From positions 33,326-97,325 of the forward strand of contig JAVEEC010000051.1 in NCBI GenBank assembly GCA_030840645.1: DNA of 64,000 bases, in the 5' to 3' direction. Numbering within the stretch: position 1 is the first letter of the stretch; the number at the start of each line of letters is the position of its first letter. This stretch comes from Frankiaceae bacterium. GTDB taxonomy: Bacteria; Actinomycetota; Actinomycetes; BP-191. The notes beneath the pieces are model-generated. The model did no database searches. It had not been told where the DNA came from and saw only the letters and a program-made list of their open reading frames with translations. A program made the position numbers and the translations under genes. Positions 40,699 to 49,899 of this stretch are shown one piece after another.

Positions 40699-41141
40699 CG
40701 GGTCGACCCTACGGCATCCGCGACGCCGACCGCCCGGCCGACCGCGGCGAGCACGTCGGCCTTGCGCGGCTGGCCCGACGCGCGGACGACGACCCTGCGG
40801 TCGCGGTCCAGGACCAGCACCGTGGGCGTGCGGAGCACGTGGAAGCGGCGGACCGCGTCGAGGTGCGACTCGGCGTCGACCTCGGCGTACGCGACGCCGT
40901 CGACGAGGTCCGCGACCTCGGTGAGGATGCGGCGCGTGGCGCGGCACGGCGCGCAGAACGCGGACGAGAACTGCACCAGCGTCGCCCGCGGGCCGAGGTC
41001 GACGCCGAGCAGCGCGAGGTCCGCGTCGGCGATGGCGGCCGGGTCCGCGACGTCGTGCGTGCGGCCGTTGCGCCGGGTGTAGACCAGGCCGAACGCCACG
41101 CTCGCGGCGAGCGTGGCGACCAGCAGGACGTACGGACCCAT
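40695..41141 (-). CDS. Membrane-anchored thioredoxin family protein
   Basis: A 148-aa protein with an N-terminal membrane segment (GPYVLLVATLAASVAFGLV) and a thioredoxin fold with active site FCAPCRATRR, cis-Pro in LRTPTVLVLD. The active site should lie outside the cell or in the wall space. In M. tuberculosis the equivalent is Rv0816c (thiX), in the same gene order. Confidence 0.88.
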   Translation of the reverse strand: MGPYVLLVATLAASVAFGLVYTRRNGRTHDVADPAAIADADLALLGVDLGPRATLVQFSSAFCAPCRATRRILTEVADLVDGVAYAEVDAESHLDAVRRFHVLRTPTVLVLDRDRRVVVRASGQPRKADVLAAVGRAVGVADAVGSTR

Positions 41142-41182
41142 GATGCCGAGCGTAACCGGGTGGCGTTGCCGGAGATTCCCCG

Positions 41183-41896
41183 TCAGCCGGTGACGTCGAT
41201 GACGAACCCCTCGGCGGTCGCGGTGAGCACCAGTGCGTCGGCCGTGAGCCTGGCCGAGGCGGCCTTGATGCCGAACGGCAGCTTGCCGAGCGGGATGGTG
41301 AACGACGACCGCACCCCGGCCGCCGCGGCCTGCGCCGCCGACAGCCTGGTGGCACCGTTCGCGCGGATGTCGGTCACCGTGACCCGGACGCCGCTGCCGG
41401 CGACCTTCACCTGCGGGGTGCCCTCGACGACGACCTGGCCGAAGCCGGGCACGCCGAACGTCGAGCTGACCGTGACCTTGCCGCCGGCGGACTGGATGCG
41501 GATGTTGCCCGGCCGGGTCGCGAGGAACGACGACAGGTCGGCATAGCGCACGGTCACCGTCGCCTCCCCCTTGCCGACCGGGACCGCGCGGACGCGGCCC
41601 TTGAGCGCCTCGTTGAGGTGGACGCGGACGTTCTCGAGGTGGGCGTCGATGCGGCTGATGACGACGCCGTCGCGTTCGAGGTCGCGGACGGTGACGTCGA
41701 CGGCGGCGAACCGCCCGCGCAGCGCCTGCGTGACGAACGGGAAGCCGCGGAAGCGCACCGACGGGTCCTCGCGCAGCGACTCGTGCCGCTTGATCTCGGC
41801 GGCGGTGGCGTTGCCGGCGACGGTCGCGAGGGCGCGGTCGGCGAGGCAGAGGAGGCCCGCGAGGATCAGCAGGAAGATCACGAACCGCTTCAGCAT
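41183..41896 (-). CDS. lmeA: DUF2993 (LmeA-like) protein
   Basis: A 237-aa protein with an N-terminal signal/anchor (KRFVIFLLILAGLLCLADRA). DUF2993 features are RFRGFPFVTQALRGRFAAVD, DAHLENVRVHL and the C-terminal LPFGIKAASARLTADALVL. The M. tuberculosis counterpart Rv0817c (LmeA) supports lipomannan mannan elongation and binds phospholipids; here the same neighbours (thioredoxin and GlnR) are present, so I use the name provisionally. Confidence 0.78.
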   Translation of the reverse strand: MLKRFVIFLLILAGLLCLADRALATVAGNATAAEIKRHESLREDPSVRFRGFPFVTQALRGRFAAVDVTVRDLERDGVVISRIDAHLENVRVHLNEALKGRVRAVPVGKGEATVTVRYADLSSFLATRPGNIRIQSAGGKVTVSSTFGVPGFGQVVVEGTPQVKVAGSGVRVTVTDIRANGATRLSAAQAAAAGVRSSFTIPLGKLPFGIKAASARLTADALVLTATAEGFVIDVTG

Positions 41897-41900
41897 CAGG

Positions 41901-42731
41901 TCAGCCGATCAGGAGGCGAGCGGCGGCGTACGCCACGGGAGCGGCGACGACGAGCGGGAGCAACATGCCGAGCGGGCGGAGCGCGGCGGCCCTGCGGGCG
42001 TCGAACGCGTCCGCGGCGGCCAGGTCGACGGCGAGGTCGGCGACGGCGGCGGCGAGCCCGGTGACGACACCGAGCACCGCGCCGGAGGCCCCCGAGAGCG
42101 GCGCCCAGGCGACGCCGAGGACCGCGCCGAGCCCGGCCGCGGCCGCGACGCCGGCGAGCAGCCCGAGCCAGCCGCGACGGGCGTCGGCGACGAGCAGCGG
42201 CCTGATCGAGACGAGGTCGCCCGCGCGGCCCGCCGCGACCGCGGCCGCCGGGCAGAGCAGCGCGGCCGCCGCCAGGCCCGCGCTGGTCTTGGCGCCCGCG
42301 GCGAGCAGGTGCGCGGCGAACACCACGAGGACGACGGCGGTGATCGTCCCCGTGAGCGCGTCGGTCGTCCGGGCCCGGTGCCGCCGGAAGAGCTGGAGCG
42401 CGAGCGACGCGACGAAGGCCAGGGCCACGACGCCGGCCGCCGCCTTGATCCCCTCGCCGCCGTCGCGGAAGGCCAGCAAGTCGGCCCCGGCCGCGCTCGC
42501 GAGCACCACCGCCGCCGCGCCCTCTGCGCCGTCGACCTCGGTCAGCGCCAGCCAGGCGAGCGTCACGAGCGCCTGCGCGGCGAGCACCGCGAGCCCGAAC
42601 GCCGTGTGCCCGGACGCCGCGGCGGTCGCGAGCGCCCCGGCCGCGACGAGCGTGCCGGCCGCGGGGAGGAGGTCGCGCGGGCGGAGGCCGTCGGCGGGGG
42701 CGGCGTACGCGGTCTCGCCGGTCAGCGTCAC
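41901..42731 (-). CDS. Polytopic membrane protein (276 aa)
   Basis: The GTG at 42731 overlaps the alpha/beta hydrolase stop as GTGA. The protein has about eight Ala/Val/Leu-rich helices and no recognisable motif; its N-terminus is [20 protein letters not shown]. The track's 1471-aa ORF is an artefact. It is downstream of the hydrolase and upstream of the LmeA-like gene, probably in one operon. Confidence 0.75.
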   Translation of the reverse strand: MTLTGETAYAAPADGLRPRDLLPAAGTLVAAGALATAAASGHTAFGLAVLAAQALVTLAWLALTEVDGAEGAAAVVLASAAGADLLAFRDGGEGIKAAAGVVALAFVASLALQLFRRHRARTTDALTGTITAVVLVVFAAHLLAAGAKTSAGLAAAALLCPAAAVAAGRAGDLVSIRPLLVADARRGWLGLLAGVAAAAGLGAVLGVAWAPLSGASGAVLGVVTGLAAAVADLAVDLAAADAFDARRAAALRPLGMLLPLVVAAPVAYAAARLLIG

Positions 42732-43531
42732 GCCCCGAATCGTGCCATGCGCGCCGCCCGGCCCGGCGCGACGAGCGTGGGCAGGTAACGGCCGATGCGG
42801 TCGAGCAGCTCGGGCGTCGCGCCCGACTCGGCGTGCGCGAAGCCGGGGACCAGCCAGAGTGTCTTGGGCTCGTTCGCGGCGGCGTAGAGGGCGTTCGGGT
42901 GTTCGAGGGTGAAGTACGAGTCCCGGTCGCCGTGCACCACCAGCAACGGCGCCGGCGCGATCCGCCCCACCACGTCGAGCGGCGACTCCGGCTCGTCCGC
43001 CCAGTGCGTCGCGAGCCGCGTCTTGAGCAGGTGGCGGCCGACCGCGCGGCCGAGGCGGCGTTCGACGATCCAGTGCAGGCGGCGCATCGGCCGGGTGTCG
43101 CGCACCCGCCACCGGCTGGTCGCGCTGACGCTGATCACGGCGTCGACGCCGCCCATGAGCGCCGCGTGCCTGATCACCGACGAGCCGCCCATCGACCAGC
43201 CGCAGGTGACGACGTACGCGTAGCCGAGCTGCCGGGCCCACGCGACGGCGGCGGCGACGTCGAGGACCTCCAGGTCGCCGAGCGTCGAGACGCCGCCGCT
43301 CGCGCCGTGCCCCCGGAAGTCGAACGCCACGACCCCCGCGTGCTCGGCCAGGCCCTGCGCGACCTTGGCCTGCCACGGCTTGCGGTGGTGGCCGGAGAAG
43401 CCATGCGCGACGACCACGGCGACGTCGCTGCCGGGGTGCGGCAGGTGCGACGCGGCGAGCCGGACGCCGTCGGTGGTGGTCAGCGTCCGCGTCTGCGCGG
43501 TCGCGGCAAGCGGCGGGTACGGTCGCGGCAC
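42728..43531 (-). CDS. Alpha/beta hydrolase
   Basis: A 267-aa protein. Oxyanion region [15 protein letters not shown], nucleophile elbow CGWSMGGSS, Asp in [10 protein letters not shown] and His in GFAHAESG complete the catalytic triad. The substrate is unknown; lipase/esterase or cofactor-free hydrolase roles are possible. It diverges from glnR with a 79-bp spacer. Confidence 0.9.
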   Translation of the reverse strand: MPRPYPPLAATAQTRTLTTTDGVRLAASHLPHPGSDVAVVVAHGFSGHHRKPWQAKVAQGLAEHAGVVAFDFRGHGASGGVSTLGDLEVLDVAAAVAWARQLGYAYVVTCGWSMGGSSVIRHAALMGGVDAVISVSATSRWRVRDTRPMRRLHWIVERRLGRAVGRHLLKTRLATHWADEPESPLDVVGRIAPAPLLVVHGDRDSYFTLEHPNALYAAANEPKTLWLVPGFAHAESGATPELLDRIGRYLPTLVAPGRAARMARFGA

Positions 43532-43610
43532 GGCTGCTATCGTGCCTCATGCGGGCCCACGGCGACGACGCCACCGGGGGTCCGTTCGTGTTTTCCCGGA
43601 GGTGATCCGA

Positions 43611-44312
43611 GTGAGCGTGATCCTCGTCCTGACGAGCGCGACCGACGCGGCGCTGCCCGCGTTGGGCCTGCTCGGCCACGCCGTGCGCCCGGTCCCCCCT
43701 GAGCCCGCCGCGCTGCTGGACGCGCCGTCCGCCGACCTGCTGCTGGTCGACGCGCGCCGCGACCTCGCGGGCGCCCGCGCGCTCTGCCGGCTGCTGCGCA
43801 CCACGGGGATCGCGACGCCGTTGCTCGCCGTCGTCACCGAGGGCGGGCTCGCCGCGGTCACCGCCGACTGGGGCGTCGACGACGTCGTCCTCACCGACGC
43901 GGGCCCGGCCGAGGTGGAGGCGCGGCTGCGGCTCGCGCTCGGCCGTGCCGCGCAGCCGGTCGCCGGTCCGCGCGACGAGGTGATCCGCGGCGGCGACCTC
44001 GCGGTCGACGAGGCGACATACCAGGCCCGGATCAAGGGCCGGCCGCTCGACCTGACGTTCAAGGAGTTCGAGCTGCTGAAGTACCTCGCGCAGCACCCGG
44101 GCCGGGTGTTCAGCCGCGCGCAGCTGCTCCAGGAGGTGTGGGGCTACGACTACTACGGCGGCACGCGGACCGTCGACGTGCACGTCCGCCGGCTCCGCGC
44201 CAAGCTCGGCCCCGAGCACGAGGCGCTGGTCGGTACCGTCCGCAACGTCGGCTACAAGTTCGTGACGCCGCCGCTCACCCCGCTGACCGAGGACGCGCCC
44301 GTCTCCGTCTAG
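43611..44312 (+). CDS. glnR: GlnR, OmpR-family nitrogen regulator
   Basis: The GTG at 43611 is 5 bp from GGAGGTGAT. The 233-aa protein closely follows Gln[41 protein letters not shown], then winged-helix output '[20 protein letters not shown]', [16 protein letters not shown] and [17 protein letters not shown]. GlnR controls glutamine synthetase, ammonium and nitrate uptake genes in actinobacteria; it acts without classical phosphorylation. It overlaps the end of the PhoX-like gene through CTAG. Confidence 0.93.
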   Translation: MSVILVLTSATDAALPALGLLGHAVRPVPPEPAALLDAPSADLLLVDARRDLAGARALCRLLRTTGIATPLLAVVTEGGLAAVTADWGVDDVVLTDAGPAEVEARLRLALGRAAQPVAGPRDEVIRGGDLAVDEATYQARIKGRPLDLTFKEFELLKYLAQHPGRVFSRAQLLQEVWGYDYYGGTRTVDVHVRRLRAKLGPEHEALVGTVRNVGYKFVTPPLTPLTEDAPVSV

Positions 44313-45682
44313 TGGTCGCGGCGGTCGCGGCGCCGCCAAGGCCCGGTGACCGCGAACGTGATGCCCGGGTCCTGGATCGAGAAGAACATCGTCCGGCCGG
44401 TCCGGTCGAACGTCACCCCGGCGAACTCGCTGTCGTTGAACGCGTTGCGTGCGAACGGGTAGAGCCGCCCGTCGTCGGTCGCGCCGACGACGTGGTTGAC
44501 GCCGTCGCCGTCCTCGCAGAGGAACAGCCCGCCGTACGGCGACACGACGATGTTGTCCGGGCCGTCGAACGTCCCGCCCGGCGCGATCAGCACGACCAGC
44601 GTGAGCGTGCCGCGCTCCGGCTCGTACAGCCAGACCTGGCCCTCGTGCCGCCCGGCCGGCGGCGGGCTCATCGTCGGCTTGGCGAACGACGAGACGAAGA
44701 ACACCGCGCCGTCGCCCCAGTACGCACCCTCGCACTTCGGGACGTGGGTGGCGTTCGGGACCTGCGAGCGCACCTTGACCCGCGCGGCCGGATCGGTCGC
44801 GGCCGGGTCGAAGTCCGGGAACGGCACCCGCGCCCACCGCACGTCGCGGAACGTCGTGCCCACCGTCGTCACCGCCGACAGGTCGGCGGGGCCGTCCGCG
44901 ACGCGCATGACCTCGAGGACGCCGCCGGCCGCGAGGCTGCCCGGGCCGCCCAGCGGCTTCGCCGGGCGGAACCGGTAGAAGCAGCCGTGCGGCGCCGCGG
45001 CGTCCTCGGTCTCGTAGACGGTGCCGGTGCACGGGTCCACGGCGACCGCCTCGTGCGCGAACCGGCCCATCGCGCGCAACGGCACCGGGTGGCTGGTCCG
45101 CCGCTGCGGGTCGACCTCGAACACGTACCCGTGCGGCTTGCTGACGGCCGGTGTGGTCAGCGGGTGGGACTCGTTCTCCTCGCAGGTGAGCCAGGTGTTC
45201 CACGGCGTCGGCCCGCCGGCGCAGTTGCGGAACGTCCCGGCGAGATTGACGTAGTGCGTGACCAGCCGGCCGTCCTCGTCGACGACGACGTTCGCGGTGC
45301 CGCCCTTGCAGAGCGGGTCGTACGGCGTCATGCCGGGCGGCGCAACGATCGCGGTCGAGCTGTCCGGGGAGAGCTCGTGGTTGCGGACGAGGACGGTGGT
45401 GCCGCGGCGGCCGCCGAACGCCGCCATGCCGTCGTGCGCGGACGGCACCGGCGTCCCGTCGGCGAACGTCTCCCCCGCTTTCGACAGCGTGCGGTAGGAG
45501 AAGCCGCGCGGCAGGTCGAGGACACCGGCCGGGTCGGCGACCAGGTCGCCGTAGCCGGCCAGCCGCGGCTGCTTCGCGAACGCGAGCCGGGCGGGCAGCA
45601 GGTCGCCGGCCGCGCCGGCGAGGAGGACGCCGGCGCCGAGCGTTCCGGTGCGGGTCAGCAGGGCACGACGGGTGAGCGTCAC
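44309..45682 (-). CDS. PhoX/DUF839 family Tat-exported protein
   Basis: A 457-aa protein with a Tat signal ([19 protein letters not shown]) and GTG start. DUF839 (PhoX-like) beta-propeller features include [77 protein letters not shown] and a C-terminal [16 protein letters not shown]. PhoX proteins are Ca/Fe-dependent phosphatases; whether this member keeps the active site is uncertain. It sits next to an extracellular phosphoesterase gene. Confidence 0.85.
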   Translation of the reverse strand: MTLTRRALLTRTGTLGAGVLLAGAAGDLLPARLAFAKQPRLAGYGDLVADPAGVLDLPRGFSYRTLSKAGETFADGTPVPSAHDGMAAFGGRRGTTVLVRNHELSPDSSTAIVAPPGMTPYDPLCKGGTANVVVDEDGRLVTHYVNLAGTFRNCAGGPTPWNTWLTCEENESHPLTTPAVSKPHGYVFEVDPQRRTSHPVPLRAMGRFAHEAVAVDPCTGTVYETEDAAAPHGCFYRFRPAKPLGGPGSLAAGGVLEVMRVADGPADLSAVTTVGTTFRDVRWARVPFPDFDPAATDPAARVKVRSQVPNATHVPKCEGAYWGDGAVFFVSSFAKPTMSPPPAGRHEGQVWLYEPERGTLTLVVLIAPGGTFDGPDNIVVSPYGGLFLCEDGDGVNHVVGATDDGRLYPFARNAFNDSEFAGVTFDRTGRTMFFSIQDPGITFAVTGPWRRRDRRDH

Positions 45683-45715
45683 CAGAGGGTTCCTTCCGGG
45701 TTCGTGCAGCGGGAG

Positions 45716-46720
45716 TCAGCGCGGGATGGGGGCGCAGCGGGCCTGGTGCACGGCGCCGATCATCGAGCGGACCTTGAGGCCCGCCGCGCCGCCGAGGTAG
45801 TCGAGGCAGAACACGTCCTCGATCGTCTTGAGCATCGAGTAGTGGTCGTAGGGGTCGGCGAGCTTCGCGCCGGGGGTGACGTTCGGCGAGACGAGCAGCG
45901 TGAACACCCGGCCGCCGAAGTCCGGCGCGCCGGAGTCGGCGGAGACCGGCCCGTCGTCGTCCGGGATGCCGCCCTCGTCGAACGTCAGCACGAGCAGGCC
46001 GCCGTTGCGGAACGACGGGTCGTTGAGGATCCGCGGCACGGTCCGCTTGGCGAACGAGTCGGCCTCCTTCACGCCGCCGCCCTCCTTGCACGGCGGGCCG
46101 GAGTCGTGCCCGTCGTGGCAGGTGTCGGGGGTGATGAAGTTGTAGTCGGGCACCTGCTTCTTCGCCATGTCGCGCCACAGGTCGGTCAGCGGGACGACGT
46201 GCTTGGCGCAGCGCGCGGGGTTGCCCATGATCGAGCGGTAGTAGACGAACGGGTTGTGCCGCGGCGAGTACCCGTTCTGGCTGGTCTCGACGGAGTTCTC
46301 GGCCGTGTGGGCGCACGGCTTCGGCATCGAGTCCATGTACCCCTTCCAGGTACGGCCCTTCGCCTCGAGCTGGTCGGCGATGTTGGGGACGTCCTGGATG
46401 CAGAGCGGGGAGCCGTAGAAGAAGCAGTCACTCGCGGTGGCGGGGTTCGGCGGCTGGCCGCTCGTCATCGCGAGGTAGTTGCCGAGGCTGGCGTGGCTGG
46501 TCGCGGTGTAGCTGGTCGCGAGCGCGTACTTCTTGACGAGGGAGTTCAGGTACGGCGCGTCGGGGCTGCCGATGACGTCGTTGAACGACGTGTTCTCCAT
46601 CACGTAGACGAACACCCGGCGGACGTTCCCCGGCTTGGTCGGCTTGGTGGCCGCGCCGGCAGCGAAGGGCGAGACGAGCGCGATCGCGGCGGCGGCGACG
46701 GCCAGGGTGCGGGTCCTCAT
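45716..46720 (-). CDS. Secreted phosphoesterase (acid phosphatase/phospholipase C superfamily)
   Basis: A 334-aa protein from ATG 46720 (GTG 46729 is possible). Signal peptide ends near AGA. Metal-site residues are in VYVMENTSFNDVIG, TSHASLGNYLAMTSG, VLTFDEGGIPDDD and DHYSMLKTIEDVF. The family includes AcpA and phospholipase C enzymes that release phosphate from lipids or other esters. It is paired with the PhoX-like gene, suggesting phosphate scavenging. Confidence 0.88.
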   Translation of the reverse strand: MRTRTLAVAAAAIALVSPFAAGAATKPTKPGNVRRVFVYVMENTSFNDVIGSPDAPYLNSLVKKYALATSYTATSHASLGNYLAMTSGQPPNPATASDCFFYGSPLCIQDVPNIADQLEAKGRTWKGYMDSMPKPCAHTAENSVETSQNGYSPRHNPFVYYRSIMGNPARCAKHVVPLTDLWRDMAKKQVPDYNFITPDTCHDGHDSGPPCKEGGGVKEADSFAKRTVPRILNDPSFRNGGLLVLTFDEGGIPDDDGPVSADSGAPDFGGRVFTLLVSPNVTPGAKLADPYDHYSMLKTIEDVFCLDYLGGAAGLKVRSMIGAVHQARCAPIPR

Positions 46721-46812
46721 GGCGGGCACGGTACGGCGTCTCCGTGACCCACCGACAGACGCCGGGTGAAGTCCCGGCGAACGTCTCGTGACGAGTCGCC
46801 CGCGCCCGTCGT

Positions 46813-46828
46813 ATCAATGTAGGTTGAT
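46813..46828. promoter_or_regulatory. ArsR operator
   Basis: ATCAATGTAGGTTGAT is the classical ArsR/SmtB-type dyad ATCAA-N6-TTGAT. It ends 3 bp before the arsR ATG, so binding would block transcription or initiation directly; the transcript may be nearly leaderless. Confidence 0.85.
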
Positions 46829-46831
46829 GCC

Positions 46832-47119
46832 ATGTCACCCGCCGTGCGTGCCGTCGCCGATCCCGTGCGGTGGCGGATCCTCGGCGCGCTCGCGGCCGAG
46901 GACCTCTGCGTCTGCCACCTCACCGCCGACCTCGGGCTGGCCCAGCCGCTCGTCAGCCACCACCTGCGCGTCCTGCGCGAGGCCGGTCTGGTCGAGGCCG
47001 AGCGGGCCGGGCGGTGGACGTACTACCGGCTGCGCCGGGCCGCGCTCGCGGCGGCCGCGCGCGAGGTCGCCGGACTCGGGCGCGGCACTGCGCGGGCCGG
47101 GCGGCGACCGTGCTGCTGA
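46832..47119 (+). CDS. arsR: ArsR family arsenic-responsive repressor
   Basis: A 95-aa winged helix protein. The metalloid-sensing site DLCVCHL (ELCVC type) is in helix 3, followed by the recognition helix QPLVSHHLRVLREAGLV and wing GRWTYYRL. A C-terminal RPCC adds a third Cys. Binding of As(III) releases it from the operator just upstream. The aquaporin and arsenate reductase genes follow in overlapping order. Confidence 0.93.
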   Translation: MSPAVRAVADPVRWRILGALAAEDLCVCHLTADLGLAQPLVSHHLRVLREAGLVEAERAGRWTYYRLRRAALAAAAREVAGLGRGTARAGRRPCC

Positions 47120-47787
47120 CCGAGGACCTCACGCAGGATCGGATGCGGCGGGCGTTCGCGGAGTACGTCGGCACGGCGTTCCTCGTCGCCGCCGTCGTCG
47201 GCTCCGGCATCGCCGCGCAGCGCCTCACCGGCGACGCCGGGGTCGCGCTGCTGATCAACGCGTTCGCCACGGCTGGCGCGCTCGCCGCCGTCATCCTCGC
47301 CGTCGGGCCGCTCTCCGGCGCGCACCTCAACCCGGTCGTCAGCGTCGTCGACGCGGCGTTCGGCGACCTCGCCTGGCGCGACGTCGCGGCGTACGTCCCC
47401 GCCCAGCTGCTCGGCGGCTGCTGCGGCGCCGTCCTGGCCAACCTGATGTACGGCCGCTCCGCGGTCTCCCTCTCGCGGCACGCGCGCGGCGGCGGCGGCA
47501 TGCTGCTGGCCGAGGTCGTCGCGACGGTCGGGCTGGTCGTCGTGGTGTTCGGCGTGGTGCGGTCAGGGCGGGCCGCGGCGGCGCCGTTCGCCGTCGCCGG
47601 GTACATCGCGGCGGCGTACTTCTTCACGTCGTCGACGTCGTTCGCCAACCCGGCCGTAACGGTTGCGCGGATGCTGAGCGACACGTTCGCCGGGATCGCG
47701 CCCGGCTCGGTGGCGGCGTTCGTCGGGATGCAGGTCGTGGGCGGAGGCGTGGGATGGCTGACGGTACGGACGCTGTACCCGGCGTGA
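47110..47787 (+). CDS. Aquaporin-family channel (arsenite efflux type)
   Basis: A 225-aa membrane protein with six hydrophobic segments and the two MIP half-helix motifs: HLNPVVSVVDA (NPV instead of NPA) and FANPAVTVARM. The GTG at 47110 overlaps arsR; ATG 47143 is an alternative. In ars operons such channels (AqpS-like) let arsenite made by ArsC leave the cell. It takes the place of an ArsB/Acr3 pump here. Confidence 0.88.
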   Translation: MLLTEDLTQDRMRRAFAEYVGTAFLVAAVVGSGIAAQRLTGDAGVALLINAFATAGALAAVILAVGPLSGAHLNPVVSVVDAAFGDLAWRDVAAYVPAQLLGGCCGAVLANLMYGRSAVSLSRHARGGGGMLLAEVVATVGLVVVVFGVVRSGRAAAAPFAVAGYIAAAYFFTSSTSFANPAVTVARMLSDTFAGIAPGSVAAFVGMQVVGGGVGWLTVRTLYPA

Positions 47788-48176
47788 GGCCGACGGTGCT
47801 GTTCGTCTGCGTGCACAACGCGGGCCGGTCGCAGATGGCGGCGGCGCTGCTGGAGAAGTACGGCGGCGACCGGGTCGACGTGCTCTCGGCGGGGAGCGCG
47901 CCTGCCGGCACGGTGAACCCGGCCGTCGTCGCGGTCATGAACGAGGTCGGCATCGACCTCGCGGCCCGCGTGCCGCGACTGCTGGACGTCGACTACGTGC
48001 GGGCCGCCGACGTCGTCGTGACGATGGGGTGCGGCGACGCCTGCCCGGTGTTCCCCGGCAAGCGGTACCTCGACTGGGTGCTGGACGACCCCGCCGGTCA
48101 GGACGTCGACGCGGTACGCGTGATCAGGGACGACATCGACGCGCGAGTCCGCGCCCTGCTGGCCGAGCTCGGCTGA
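47754..48176 (+). CDS. arsC: Arsenate reductase (ArsC, low-MW phosphatase type)
   Basis: A 140-aa protein with the catalytic loop VLFVCVHNAGRSQMAAALL (C-x5-R). The product end has CGDACPVFPGKRYLDWVLDD. It reduces As(V) to As(III) using thioredoxin or mycothiol/mycoredoxin. The ATG at 47754 has GGAGG at good spacing; GTG 47784, overlapping the channel stop as GTGA, would give MRPTVLFVCVHNAG and is a credible alternative. Confidence 0.9.
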   Translation: MADGTDAVPGVRPTVLFVCVHNAGRSQMAAALLEKYGGDRVDVLSAGSAPAGTVNPAVVAVMNEVGIDLAARVPRLLDVDYVRAADVVVTMGCGDACPVFPGKRYLDWVLDDPAGQDVDAVRVIRDDIDARVRALLAELG

Positions 48177-48190
48177 CGACGTACGCGAGG

Positions 48191-49126
48191 TCAGCGGCCG
48201 CCCGGTGCGGAGTCGGCAATTGCCGACTCCGCATTGGCCAGCCGACGGTGGAGCGCCTGCTTCGCGACGATGAACGTCCGCTGGCTCTCCTCGATCGCCG
48301 ACCTCTCGTACGCGGCATCGACGGTGAACCAGACGCCGACGACGTTCGTCCGCGCCTTGCAGCGCAGGTCCGCCCGCGCTGTCGCGATGGCGAGCGCCGA
48401 TGCGGGCCCGGGTCCGGTGAAACGCGGGTCGCCGGGGGTACCGAGCGGGTCGGCGTAGTGGTAGCCCGACTCCGCCATGCACGCGGACCAGGCGGCGAAC
48501 ACTTTGCGCACACGTGAGTCCGCCCTGGACCGGTCGAACGACGCGAACTGGAGGGACTGCGCCGCGGACGTGTCGACCCCGCTGGGGATCCCCGCGTCGA
48601 GCAGCCGGTCGGCCTCCCCCAGACAGCCGCCTTCCGGAACGGTGACCCCGCGAACGAGGGTCGGCCCCTGTCCGGTCAGTGCCGCCCGACCGTCGACCCC
48701 GAGGTCGGGTTGTGGCGGCTTGCGCCGCAGGGCCGGGTCCCGCGGTCCCAGACCGAACGCGTACTTCCCGGCCAGCGCCGCGTCGGTGATGCCGTACCGG
48801 CGATCCGTCAGGCTTCGCGGGCCGACGTCGCCGGACGCGTCACCATCGGGGAGGGACACCCGGACGCCGAAACGGGCCAGGCATCGTTCGACGAGGAGGA
48901 CCCGCGCGGTCGCGACCGTCCGCAGCTGGTCCTCGCTCAGCATGTAGTCCTCTACCGGCAGGCGCAGATCGACGCTGGCCAGCAGTCGCGGCGCGGTCGC
49001 CGCTTCCGGCTGTCGTTCCGATCCCCGAGCCGGTCCCGCAACGTCGGCCGCGCCACAGCCGCTCCCGACCACGACCGCGGCGCCGACGAGCAGGCACGAC
49101 GCAACGCGTACGAACAATGACCTCAT
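48191..49126 (-). CDS. Lipoprotein of unknown function (311 aa)
   Basis: ATG 49126 follows GGGGAG. MRSLFVRVASCLLVGAAVVV leads to lipobox GSGC. The mature part has LLVERCLARFGVRVSL and AAWSACMAESGYHYADPLGTP, a 'W..CM...G' pattern also seen in the lipoprotein of the nearby ABC operon, plus four further Cys. Members of this loose group are common in actinobacteria but uncharacterised. Confidence 0.7.
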   Translation of the reverse strand: MRSLFVRVASCLLVGAAVVVGSGCGAADVAGPARGSERQPEAATAPRLLASVDLRLPVEDYMLSEDQLRTVATARVLLVERCLARFGVRVSLPDGDASGDVGPRSLTDRRYGITDAALAGKYAFGLGPRDPALRRKPPQPDLGVDGRAALTGQGPTLVRGVTVPEGGCLGEADRLLDAGIPSGVDTSAAQSLQFASFDRSRADSRVRKVFAAWSACMAESGYHYADPLGTPGDPRFTGPGPASALAIATARADLRCKARTNVVGVWFTVDAAYERSAIEESQRTFIVAKQALHRRLANAESAIADSAPGGR

Positions 49127-49202
49127 GAGCTCCCCGCCTGACAGGTGGTCGAAGCGGCGCCGGGCTCGGTCGACCGGAGCCCGGCGCCGCGCGTTCGGAT
49201 CG

Positions 49203-49589
49203 TCAGCAGCCGAACGACTGGTACTCCGCTGACGTGATCGTGTTGTGGAACGCCGGGCTCGCGTTACCGACGTAGCCCGCCGCGAGACATCCGTGCGAAC
49301 CGGTGTAGCCGGCGCCCGTGTACACGTGCCACCAGAACGTGTCCCTGTTGCGGTACGACGCGGTGTTGTTGTTCGCACCGACGGTCGTCCCGGGGAAGTT
49401 GTCGTTGCTGAAGTCCGAGTCGTCGACCAACAGGTCGAGCACAGTGCCGGTGGAGCCTTGGGCGTAGTAGAGACCGAACTCTCCGACGTCGACGAAACCG
49501 TCCTTGGGCGCCGCACCCGCCGGCGTCATGCCGGTGAGTGCGGTCGCCAACGCGACGGCCGCCACCCCTGACCAGGTGATGAGATGCAC
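49203..49589 (-). CDS. Secreted peptidase-inhibitor I36-like protein
   Basis: The GTG at 49589 follows GGAGA. A signal peptide (HLITWSGVAAVALATALTGM) ends near AGA; the mature part PKDGFVDVGEFGLYYAQGST and VDDSDFSNDNFPGTTVGANNN fits the beta/gamma-crystallin-like I36 inhibitor pattern, with Asn/Gly-rich turns and two Cys near the C-terminus. It may inhibit secreted peptidases, perhaps the organism's own. Confidence 0.72.
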   Translation of the reverse strand: MHLITWSGVAAVALATALTGMTPAGAAPKDGFVDVGEFGLYYAQGSTGTVLDLLVDDSDFSNDNFPGTTVGANNNTASYRNRDTFWWHVYTGAGYTGSHGCLAAGYVGNASPAFHNTITSAEYQSFGC

Positions 49590-49899
49590 GGTATTTCTCC
49601 GATCGGCTGAAGATGGTCGCTCCCAAAGCACGCGGTACCACGCCCCCGTGGATTCGACCGCCCGGTGGCCCGGGCGCGCCGAATGTCATCCCATGGACGG
49701 GTTGCCGCGAGTCCCGAGTCTTCGTGACTCGACAGCCCTCGTGACGAGGGCTACGTTGCCGCGCCCCACATTCACTGTCGGCGGGCAACCCCGTAGACGA
49801 CACGTCGACCGTCCCGTAATGTCACCCGTCACGCGCCACTATCCTGGGTATGAAGGAATCAGCGGGCTGGGGCGGAAGATGCGACGCACGGGGGAATCG
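49590..49899. other. Divergent intergenic region with two adjacent hairpins
   Basis: The 310-bp region carries two perfect hairpins: CGAGTC-TTCGT-GACTCG (49715-49731) and GCCCTCG-TGA-CGAGGGC (49735-49751). They lie between divergent starts, so they could be regulatory or end a short transcript. No ORF with a good RBS or RNA gene is seen. Confidence 0.5.

Noticed and set aside
41901-46316. 1471-aa minus-strand ORF in the track
   Set aside because: It runs through the phosphoesterase, PhoX-like, GlnR and hydrolase genes in other frames. Only its last 276 codons (from GTG 42731) look like a real membrane protein; the rest is Arg/Pro-rich high-GC shadow.
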